Shown here: one piece after another, positions 18,568 through 26,400 of the stretch | Layout: each line of letters starts with the position of its first letter | Position numbering within the stretch: the first letter of the stretch is position 1 | Source: Flammeovirgaceae bacterium UBA1842 | GTDB taxonomy: Bacteria; Bacteroidota; Bacteroidia; Cytophagales; Cyclobacteriaceae | Length of the DNA: 64,000 nt | Direction: 5' to 3' | Assembly (NCBI GenBank): GCA_002338655.1 | Contig: DDIU01000022.1 | Location: 215,629-279,628, forward strand | Program-made: the position numbers and the translations under genes | Notes under the pieces: model-generated | Database searches by the model: none | What the model was told of the DNA's origin: nothing | What the model saw: only the letters and a program-made list of their open reading frames with translations

Positions 18568-19074
18568 ATGATTCAAAAGTACTTTTCTCTTGATAAAAAT
18601 TATATCCTTGAAAAAGCTCAGCTTGATCTTGAGAGAGAATTGATCGTTTATCTTATCGACTTTAGTAAAAAATTCTATTTACAGCAATTTAATCCTCTAG
18701 GGATCGAAGATAATACCGTGCTTGCCATTAAAGAACACCAAACAGATTATGTGACCCGATTGGAAGAATTCTATCGTAATCTGGCTGGGGTATATCGCTT
18801 TGAATATGGCCAGAACCAGTTGGAGCTGTTATTTGATGGTAATGACCACTATGTCAAGTATGTCAATGATTGGAGCGACACTTTCAAAAGATGGTTGGTT
18901 GATTTCTGCATGAAACCCAACTTCTTGAGAGCAGTATTGGAATTGACTGTATTCTACCCTGAAGGTCGCAAGTCTGAGCTAGCTGAAAACCGCATGAAGA
19001 CCTTCATTCATCAGCATTTCGAGCTGAAGATTTACAAATACAAAGGCATCGTCAAACAGTTGAAGATGGCTTGA
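18568..19074 (+). CDS. Conserved hypothetical protein
   Basis: A 168-residue soluble protein, not recognised. No signal peptide, membrane helix or cysteine cluster was seen. It is rich in aromatic residues (FYLQQF, FYRNLAGVYRFEYG, WSDTFKRWLVDFC) and predicted mainly helical. It ends in a basic stretch (KYKGIVKQLKMA). It has its own -7 box and ends before a long repeat-filled gap. The absence of frame damage over 168 codons supports a real gene. Confidence 0.7.
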   Translation: MIQKYFSLDKNYILEKAQLDLERELIVYLIDFSKKFYLQQFNPLGIEDNTVLAIKEHQTDYVTRLEEFYRNLAGVYRFEYGQNQLELLFDGNDHYVKYVNDWSDTFKRWLVDFCMKPNFLRAVLELTVFYPEGRKSELAENRMKTFIHQHFELKIYKYKGIVKQLKMA

Positions 19075-19104
19075 TTTGTTATTCCACCTTCCGCCAATAG
19101 GCCG

Positions 19105-19387
19105 GAATGTATCGGATATAAGATGGATAGTTTACTATTCTAATATTCATTTCTTGTCGAGCCAGTTCAATAATCCTTCATAAATTGTCATTCCGGACAA
19201 CAGTGGCCTTGAGCAGCCTTGAGCCGGAATCCCCCGTTGAGTACGATCTAAAAACAGGGTAGAAATCTTGATCTTAATACCAAACTTCACTCAGATCATA
19301 GCCATGAACATAGAGATTGCGGGGCATTTTCCCGCCCTTTGGCGGAAGCCCGCAATGACAGGGCGGGGTGAATGTATCGGATATAAG
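19105..19387. repeat. Intergenic repeat patch between genes at 19074 and 19522
   Basis: No gene is seen in this 447-base gap. It holds the 18-mer GAATGTATCGGATATAAG twice (19105-19122 and 19370-19387), framing an inner region with the palindromic pieces GTCATTCCGG...CCGGAATC and GCGGG...CCCGC. Such pieces (TCATTCCGG, GCAATGACA) resemble dispersed Bacteroidota intergenic palindromes. Confidence 0.6.
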
Positions 19388-19468
19388 GGTAGTTTTTTCT
19401 GCCAGTATCATCTTATTGTCAACCGAGCCTGATTCCTTTAATTACTCACATTTAAATGACAAAAATCA

Positions 19469-19499
19469 TTTCTATTGAAGGCAATGACCCCTAGCTTTG
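19469..19499 (+). promoter_or_regulatory. Probable promoter of the PLP decarboxylase gene
   Basis: TAGCTTTG at 19492-19499 is an exact -7 box; a TTTC at 19469-19472 lies at the right distance for a weak -33 (consensus TTTG). The ATG follows at 19522. Confidence 0.45.
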
Positions 19500-19521
19500 C
19501 GTTTTATTTAAAGTAGAATCA

Positions 19522-20751
19522 ATGTACTGGGAAAGTTATACACACGATAAAATGAAACGCATCGTATTTGATGCATTGGAGCAAAACCTTGATTACCGCG
19601 ATAAGCCCGTTTTAGGTCTTCCCGCCTCCTACCTTGACACGGAGGTTTTCTATCAGGATGCTCCTTTCTTAAAAGATGCTCCTTTTTTATCGGCACTTAT
19701 TGCTAATCCCAATCATATTGGCTGCCATACTTTGAGTGAATCTGAAGAAGCATTTAGAGGTACGCATAAAATTGAAAAAGAACTTATTGGACTGTGCGCT
19801 CAGCAAATATTTGAAGGCGGTGAGGGGGAGTTTGATGGTTACGTTGCTTCTGGGGGAACCGAAGCCAATATACAAGCGATGTGGATTCTCAAAAATTATT
19901 ATGTCACTGAATTTAAAGCCAAGGCCAATGAAATAGCTGTTGTTTATTCTGAAGATGCTCATTATTCCATGCCCAAAGGAGCGGCCTTGCTGAGTCTAAA
20001 TAAGGTGGTTACAAAAGTAGACGAGCATACCAGGGAAATTACCAAAGAAAGTGTTATAGAAGGTATTGAAAATGCTAAGAAAAAAGGTATTAAGTACTTT
20101 ATTGTTATCATGAATATGTCCACTACCATGTTTGGATCTGTAGATGATATTGATGAAATCACAGGTTGGTTAGATGAATTAAACACAGAATATAAAGTGC
20201 ATATTGATGGTGCTTTTGGTGGATATATTTATCCATTCGCAACGGATAAAAGTCGGTATACTTTTCAAAATGAAAAAATTCAATCCTTCACATTAGATGG
20301 GCATAAAATGCTTCAGTCACCTTACGGAACTGGCCTCTATCTAACGAGAAAAGGATTCATGGAATATGCGCTTACCGAGGAAGCCAACTATGTAAAGGGT
20401 AAAGATTACACCCTTATTGGAAGCCGATCGGGAGCCAATGCCATAGCCGTATGGATGATCATGCGTACCTATGGATCGGATGGATGGAAGTCTAAAATCA
20501 GGCAACTGCTTAACAAAACCAGTAGGGTATGCGATAGCTTACGAGACAGGGGTATTGCTTTTTTTAGAAATCCAGATATGAATATCATAACGATTAGAGC
20601 AGCACATATTCCCAAAAAATTAGCAGAAAAATATCTGCTAGTCCCTGATTCCCATGATAACCCAAAATGGTATAAGATTGTAGTGATGGATCATGTTACC
20701 CAAGGGTTGATTGATAAATTTTTACTGGATTTAGATGGCAAACTACATTAA
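19522..20751 (+). CDS. PLP-dependent group II decarboxylase-like protein
   Basis: A 409-residue fold type I pyridoxal-phosphate enzyme, related to glutamate, aspartate and tyrosine decarboxylases. Seen: SGGTEANIQAMWI (cofactor phosphate contact), DAHYSMPKGA (His stacking on the PLP ring), VHIDGAFGG (Asp on the pyridine nitrogen), and SFTLDGHKMLQSPYGTG with the Schiff-base Lys. The length fits the archaeal-type/MfnA-like group rather than the larger GAD enzymes. The substrate is unknown; some Bacteroidota annotations call such proteins aspartate aminotransferases. It stands alone. Confidence 0.88.
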   Translation: MYWESYTHDKMKRIVFDALEQNLDYRDKPVLGLPASYLDTEVFYQDAPFLKDAPFLSALIANPNHIGCHTLSESEEAFRGTHKIEKELIGLCAQQIFEGGEGEFDGYVASGGTEANIQAMWILKNYYVTEFKAKANEIAVVYSEDAHYSMPKGAALLSLNKVVTKVDEHTREITKESVIEGIENAKKKGIKYFIVIMNMSTTMFGSVDDIDEITGWLDELNTEYKVHIDGAFGGYIYPFATDKSRYTFQNEKIQSFTLDGHKMLQSPYGTGLYLTRKGFMEYALTEEANYVKGKDYTLIGSRSGANAIAVWMIMRTYGSDGWKSKIRQLLNKTSRVCDSLRDRGIAFFRNPDMNIITIRAAHIPKKLAEKYLLVPDSHDNPKWYKIVVMDHVTQGLIDKFLLDLDGKLH

Positions 20752-20859
20752 TGGTATTATTGGACTTCCGCTATCGCATGGGCAAGTCGCTTATGGTAAA
20801 GATTCCTTCATTGCATTACGGAATGACGTTCTAATTTAATGTATAAATATCGATGTGGT

Positions 20860-21129
20860 CTATCGAATAGCAAAACCCTCAAAATCCATTATATCACCAG
20901 GGTAAAAATGTACATTCTCAACTCGGGCATGTTTAGGGCCTATCTTACACCAATCAATTAAGGCACTTAGTTGAGCCATTTGCCCTTCTGCTTCAATGTA
21001 AACGATACCACTAGGCTCATTTCTTACAAAGCCAGTAATTCCCAATTCCTCAGCTTTGTGTTTTGTACTTGCTCTGTAAAAAACGCCTTGTACCTTTCCT
21101 GATACAGTTATATTGTAATGTTTGATCAT
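20860..21129 (-). CDS. acyP: Acylphosphatase
   Basis: An 89-residue cytosolic enzyme that hydrolyses acyl phosphates. The signature VSGKVQGVFYRASTKHKAEELG contains the catalytic Arg in FYRA, and the catalytic Asn is in GFVRNEPSG. The length is normal. It begins 5 bases after the deoC stop on the same strand, so both are probably one transcript. Confidence 0.95.
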   Translation of the reverse strand: MIKHYNITVSGKVQGVFYRASTKHKAEELGITGFVRNEPSGIVYIEAEGQMAQLSALIDWCKIGPKHARVENVHFYPGDIMDFEGFAIR

Positions 21130-21134
21130 AATAA

Positions 21135-21788
21135 TTATTGTGCTTCCTTCATTATTCCTACTCCTGATGAAGTCCCAAGCCTATCAGCTCCCGCATTGAT
21201 CAAAGCTACTGACTGCTCATAGGTTTTTATTCCTCCTGAGGCTTTAATGCCGACACTTGAAGGCAATACACTTCGCATCAGTTTGATATGTTCCACTTTA
21301 GCCCCTTCTGGTGCAAAACCTGTTGAAGTTTTAACAAAATCAACTCCAGCATCATTGCATAGTTTACATGCAGCAACAATCTCCTCATCAGATAAAAAAG
21401 CAGTTTCAATGATCACTTTTAGCATTTTACCTTCTTCGTGACAAAGTTTACTGCTTTTGGCAAACTCTATTTTAGGCCAAGGCATGCCATCTTTAAAAGC
21501 CGAAACATTCATTACCAAATCTAGTTCATCGGCACCATCACGGATAGCAAGTTTCATTTCCTCCATTTTCACTTCGGTCATATTGTAACCAAGAGGAAAT
21601 CCGATAACAGTTACCAATTGTACATCAGCCGTACCAATTTCTCGACTAGCTCTCTTCACCCAAAATGGTGGCACACATACTCCTATGAATTGATTGTCAA
21701 TCGCTTCTTTTACTAATTGATCAACCTCCTTTCCTGTGATAGTAGGTTTTAGGTTCGTGTGTTCTATAAAACGGTGTAGGTTCTTCAT
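21135..21788 (-). CDS. deoC: Deoxyribose-phosphate aldolase
   Basis: Cleaves 2-deoxyribose 5-phosphate to glyceraldehyde 3-phosphate and acetaldehyde. It is a 217-residue class I aldolase. The Schiff-base Lys lies in GVDFVKTSTGFAPEG and the proton-relay Lys in VGIKASGGIKT; DELDLVMNVSAFKDG is also conserved. The start MKNLHRFIEHTNLKP gives the typical N-terminus. It is the first gene of a deoC-acyP pair. Confidence 0.96.
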   Translation of the reverse strand: MKNLHRFIEHTNLKPTITGKEVDQLVKEAIDNQFIGVCVPPFWVKRASREIGTADVQLVTVIGFPLGYNMTEVKMEEMKLAIRDGADELDLVMNVSAFKDGMPWPKIEFAKSSKLCHEEGKMLKVIIETAFLSDEEIVAACKLCNDAGVDFVKTSTGFAPEGAKVEHIKLMRSVLPSSVGIKASGGIKTYEQSVALINAGADRLGTSSGVGIMKEAQ

Positions 21789-21876
21789 TGACTACTAATA
21801 TAATGATTCACGAAATCCATGCCTAATGTTTAGACTTAATACACTTTATCCTCTATATTATCAAGCATACACTTAA

Positions 21877-22206
21877 CTGTCACCCTGAGCCTGTCGAAGG
21901 GTAAAAGACGAAACTTATTAAGATTACGAGAGCCATGTCTTATGTTTCGACAGGCTCAACATGACATGGCCTTAAAATTCATTGAAACATGGATAAATCG
22001 TTATTGTTCCCTGAGCCTGTCAAAGGTTTTAAACAGGGATAAATCGTAATTGTCACCCTGAGTTTATCGAAGGGTATAAACACAGATAAAGCGTAATGTC
22101 ACCCAGAGCTTGTCGAAGGGTAAAAGACGTAATCTAATTGATTCCACGAAAACCATGTCCAATGCTTCGACAAGCCTGCCTCCCGGCAAAGCAGGCTCAG
22201 CATGAC
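21877..22206. repeat. Cluster of CCTGAGCCTGTCGAAGG palindromic elements
   Basis: No gene is seen between 21789 and 22214. The unit TGTCACCCTGAGCCTGTCGAAGGG occurs in forward orientation near 21877-21901, 22007-22026, 22051-22074 and 22097-22120. It occurs reversed at 21943-21966 and 22163-22206. Forward/reverse pairs can fold long hairpins. The last reversed copy carries an extra piece with its own stem, GCCTGC/GCAGGC, inside it. These are dispersed repeats of REP/BIME type. Confidence 0.8.
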
Positions 22207-22214
22207 ATGGCATA

Positions 22215-22589
22215 CTAATGCCAAATACCGCACTCCTTACAAAACTTCCGTTTCCCGGGTGGGCGCTTCTTGGGTTTTTTCTTGTGACCAAAATAGGATG
22301 GGTCTGAATACTGTGGTTTGCGCATTTCACGCTGCTTCTTCCGCTCTGCTTTGGCATTGGCTTGCATCCGCTTATCAAATTCCTTGATTTTGAGATCCAT
22401 TTTCCTATTGAAAATACCCCGGGCAGATTTTTTGCCCTTTTTTTTCATGGTTTTCTTTTGCACAGCGGATTTCTCAGCTGAAAAGGGTTCAAATGAATTA
22501 TCTTCCTTTGGGTTATTGCTAGTCTGAGCCATGGCTGCGGCAGAAATAACCATAAGAATAGCGAAGTATAAAATTCTTGCTTTTAGCAT
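22215..22589 (-). CDS. Conserved secreted basic protein of unknown function
   Basis: A 124-residue protein with a signal peptide (cleavage near AAAMAQ), followed by a strongly basic chain (many KK, KKKGKK, RKKQREMRK) and the C-terminal block PQYSDPSYFGHKKKPKKR with FCKECGIWH at the end. I recognise this tail as recurring in Cytophagales proteins of unknown role. The two cysteines (CKEC) could bind metal or form a disulfide. The gene lies downstream of the nuclease-like gene on the same strand. Confidence 0.75.
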   Translation of the reverse strand: MLKARILYFAILMVISAAAMAQTSNNPKEDNSFEPFSAEKSAVQKKTMKKKGKKSARGIFNRKMDLKIKEFDKRMQANAKAERKKQREMRKPQYSDPSYFGHKKKPKKRPPGKRKFCKECGIWH

Positions 22590-22645
22590 AATTGTATAAC
22601 TCGAAATTAGCTAAAATATTATAGAGGTAATGAGTTTGAACAGTG

Positions 22646-23128
22646 TTATCTCGATTTGGGTTGGAGCATAGTTTGTTTTCTACGATAAACCCATGGCGGT
22701 GTTGGTTCATCCACGGCCCATATCCCAACCTTATTTTCCTTCGCTTCGGACTGTAGAGTAGAGACTTCTTCCGATGCCTTTTCAGTTGCCCAGGCAAGGC
22801 CCTCTTTTAGTAATTCCTCGTGAATGGCCTTTCCATTCCTTAATGATATAATAGCAAGTTTATTGCCCCACCTGTCCTTACCCCTTACCACCACCACAAC
22901 TTTCTTTTTCAGAATCATTTTTTCAGTAAATGCTTTAGCCTCATCAGCCAATTCTTGACCTGACTCAGGACAATCAACCTCGCTCAGCATAAACTTGACC
23001 ACCTCATTATCTTCACCCACAATCTCAAAGGTGTTTCCATCAATCACATTGACTACTTTGCCAGTAAAACCTTGTGCCCAAGCACTTCCAACATATAATG
23101 TAAAAACAATAGCTCCAATAATTCTCAT
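22646..23128 (-). CDS. Secreted staphylococcal-nuclease-like protein with altered active site
   Basis: A 160-residue protein with a signal peptide ending GSAWAQ and an SNase (OB-fold) domain. Kept: the calcium ligand loop VIDGNTFEI (equivalent to Asp21) and VDCPE (Asp40 and Glu43). By eye alignment with VDTPE of nuclease, the catalytic Arg35 position is Met (KFMLSEVDCPE), and the Arg87 position in DRWGNKLA is not Arg. The fold is therefore clear but classical nuclease activity is doubtful. Close relatives in Bacteroidota should be compared before calling it inactive. Confidence 0.85.
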   Translation of the reverse strand: MRIIGAIVFTLYVGSAWAQGFTGKVVNVIDGNTFEIVGEDNEVVKFMLSEVDCPESGQELADEAKAFTEKMILKKKVVVVVRGKDRWGNKLAIISLRNGKAIHEELLKEGLAWATEKASEEVSTLQSEAKENKVGIWAVDEPTPPWVYRRKQTMLQPKSR

Positions 23129-23336
23129 AGTTCCTTTTAATCCTTAACTAATCTATACGGAGGATATAAAAAAGGAAAGTGCTGATAATGAGCTTTATAT
23201 ACCTCAATCAAACACATGTAAGGTTTGTTCGATGTTAGAAGGAAAATCTGTGGAGATCAAAGAAATTCTTAAAGAAGAGTAGCAATAAGAGTAAGGCTAA
23301 AAAGAGGTGTCAATCCGAGAGTTAATATTTTCGAGA

Positions 23337-23405
23337 TGACGTGTTTGATACCAAATTTTTCTCCGTTTGGAGGGAGGTACTTTAAGCGTACTATCAAATA
23401 CGTCA
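23337..23405. repeat. Imperfect inverted repeat downstream of the TPR gene
   Basis: The gap 23129-23481 holds no gene. Arms TGACGTGTTTGATA (23337-23350) and TATCAAATACGTCA (23392-23405) match at 13 of 14 positions. Smaller hairpins follow (GAGAAGTCTCCTTCTC near 23428; AACCTGTGAGGTT near 23452). They lie just beyond the 3' end of the TPR gene. Confidence 0.55.
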
Positions 23406-23481
23406 TCGGTAGGAAAGTATGACCGAGAAGTCTCCTTCTCTGGAGACCTCTCAACCTGTGAGGTTCGAGGTATCATTAAAT

Positions 23482-26400
23482 TTATTTACAATACTGACTA
23501 ATAAAGTAGTCTACTTTTTTATCGCCCAACTCCTTCGCTTTCATCCAGCTTTCGCATGCTCCCTTAGTATTCTCTAATCGATATAGGATGTTGCCTTTAA
23601 CTTTATAGTAACTGGGGTTCTTTGGATCAAGCTCAATAGCCTTGTTTATTGGCTCCATAGCACCTCCAATATTGTCTTGCGATACTCTGGCATTGGCCAA
23701 ATTATAATAGGCAGCATCATCTTCAGGGGTCAATTCAATCACCTTACCGTAATCTGAAATGGCTCCTTCAATATCTTCGCTTTCTTCCTTCAAATAGGCC
23801 CTATTAAAATAAGCATCGGGATTGCTCGGATCAGCGGCTATAGCTTTATTAAGATCGTCTAAAGCCGCTCGATTATTGCCTATATACAAATTAGCTCTTG
23901 ATCTATCAATGTAAATGGAAGCGTCCTTTACTCCTGCACTGATGGCTTTGTCAATATCACTGATGGCATCACTGTAATTTTCACTTTCAATTAATGCCCT
24001 TCCTCGATGTTGATAAACCTCGCCATCTTTACGTCCAGCTTCTATTGTTTTGTCATAATAGGATAGCGAACGCTGATATTCCCCCATACTGTAATAAGAT
24101 TCAGCCAAGAAGAAAATCACATCAGGGTCAACCTTCTCTACTAACTTTTCAACTCTAGTCAAATCTTTGATGGCCAAGTCATAATTCTTCATTTTATAGT
24201 AGGTTTCACCCCGATTTTGATAGGCTTTGGCATATTCCGCATCAATTTCGATGGCTTTGCCAAAATCTGCTATGGCCACCCCATCATTGCCCAAAAGTTG
24301 ATTGGCTTTACCTCGATTATTAAATACAATGGGATTACTCACTCCATTAGTAACTGCCGCATCATAATCTTTAATGGCTTCCTGATAGTTTTTCAACCTG
24401 AACTGCGCATTAGCCCTATGGAAATAGGCCGAACCATAGGAAGAATTAGCGGCAATGGCTTTGGTGAGTGAACTGATTGCTCCATCAAAATTATTGCCTT
24501 CATATTGTGCATGGCCGAAGTTATGATAGGCTTCTGCCTCAGTTATGCCCATGTCAATTGCTTTTTGCAAATTGGTAATTGCCCCACTATAGTTTTCTAG
24601 CCTGTATTGTGCATCGCCCAGATGCCAATACGTTTCTTTGTCCCCAGCATCCATCTGTACTGCTTTTTCCAAATTAGGAATGGCATTTTCATAATCCGCT
24701 TTGAAATACATTGCATTGCCCAGTCCATAATAGAGCAACTTATCTTGTGAGCCCAACGCTTTGGCCTGTTCAAGATCGGTCAACGCACCTGTGTAGTCAT
24801 TGGTTTTAAATTTGGACACGCCTAAGTACAAATACTCGACTTTATCTGCGGTGCCTGAGGCTACGATTTTATTGAGATCGGTAATAGCTCCTTGATAGTC
24901 AGCCGTCTCGTATTTGGCCGTACCTCTGTTGCGTTGCGCTACTTGATAGTCTGGCTTGATCTGAAGCGCTTTATCAAAGTCCGCAATGGATTCCTTAACG
25001 GAACCGAGCAACATTTTGGCCTTACCTCTATTATTATAAACCAGTTCGTCATTAGCCCCTTTGGTAATGGCCTGATCATATGATTTTACTGCTCCCGAAT
25101 AATCTTCTGTTCTAAATTGAGCGTTTCCTAAATTGTAATACACATCTTTATCCGTGACTCCTTTGGTCACCGCTTTATTTAAATTCTCTACTGCCCCAGA
25201 ATAATTTTTTAGTTCATATTGAGCAATACCTATCTTAGAAAATAATGTAGCATTATCTACCCCAGATGCGGCAGCTTTATTCAAGTCAACCAATGCACCC
25301 GAAAAATCCTTCAATTCAAATTTTGATAAGCCTCTTTTCTCAAAAATTTCTGGAGAGGTTTCTCCTGACTTTTCGGCATTATCTAAGTTTGATGCGGCTT
25401 TAGAATAGTCTTTTTCATCAAAGGCAATTAATCCACTATAGAGGAATATTTTCCCGTCATTTATATTCGCTGCTATCGCTTTGTCTAGGTAAATTTTGGC
25501 TTGAGCCTTATTCCCTGTTTGATAATAGGCCAATGCGAGCATTTTCGTAACCTCTTTATTATCACCAGATTCCTTTGCTTTTTCAAGATCAACAATGGCG
25601 CCTGCATAATCCTTTAATTCATACTTTGCTGTTCCTCGATTCAGTAATGCACGACCATAATCTGACTTCAATGCCAATGATTTGTCAAAGTCAGCCACCG
25701 CACCACTATAGTTTTTCAGCATCATCTTGGCCTTTCCACGGTTGTTGATCACCACATGATCATCTGCCTTGAGAGCAACGGCTTTATCGTAAGTGGTAAT
25801 GGCATTTTGGAAATCATCTTGTTTAAAATAACTGTCGCCCAATAATCGATATACTTCATATTCTGATGTGCCTGCCGCAGCTGCCTTTTTCAAATCCTCA
25901 ATGGCCCCGGCATCATCTCCCGTATTAGCTCTGGCAATGCCCCGAAAAGTAAATAGCTCTTTGTTCGTGGAATTGCCATCGATGGCCACGGTTAAAAATT
26001 CTACTGTTTTTCCAAAATTTTTGGTTTGATAAGCAGCAATACCCGTCATTTCAGCCAATACCACTGAAGGAGCACCTGCCTCAGCCGCTTTTAATAAATA
26101 ACTGAAAGATTCTTTAAAGTTATTCGTTTTAAATAGAGCCGTTCCTAATTTTTCGTTGAGTTCAGGATTTTCAGATCCCCTTTGTATGGCCGACTTTAAA
26201 TCTTCCGTAGCACCAGCAAAATCACCAGAATTATATTTGGAAAGGCCTAACCGTTCATAGACCAATGCATCGGACTTACCTGCACTTTTCATTCGCTGAT
26301 AGTCAGCAATGGCTCCTGGCCAGTCTTTATTAAGAAATTTTGCCTCCGCTCTATTTTCTAATGCTTTGTCGTAATCAGGTTTTAATTCCAGTGCCTTGTC

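Noticed and set aside
22064..22378. 104-codon ORF over the repeat cluster and antisense to the secreted basic protein gene
   Set aside because: It is made largely of repeat-derived sequence and overlaps a better-supported gene.
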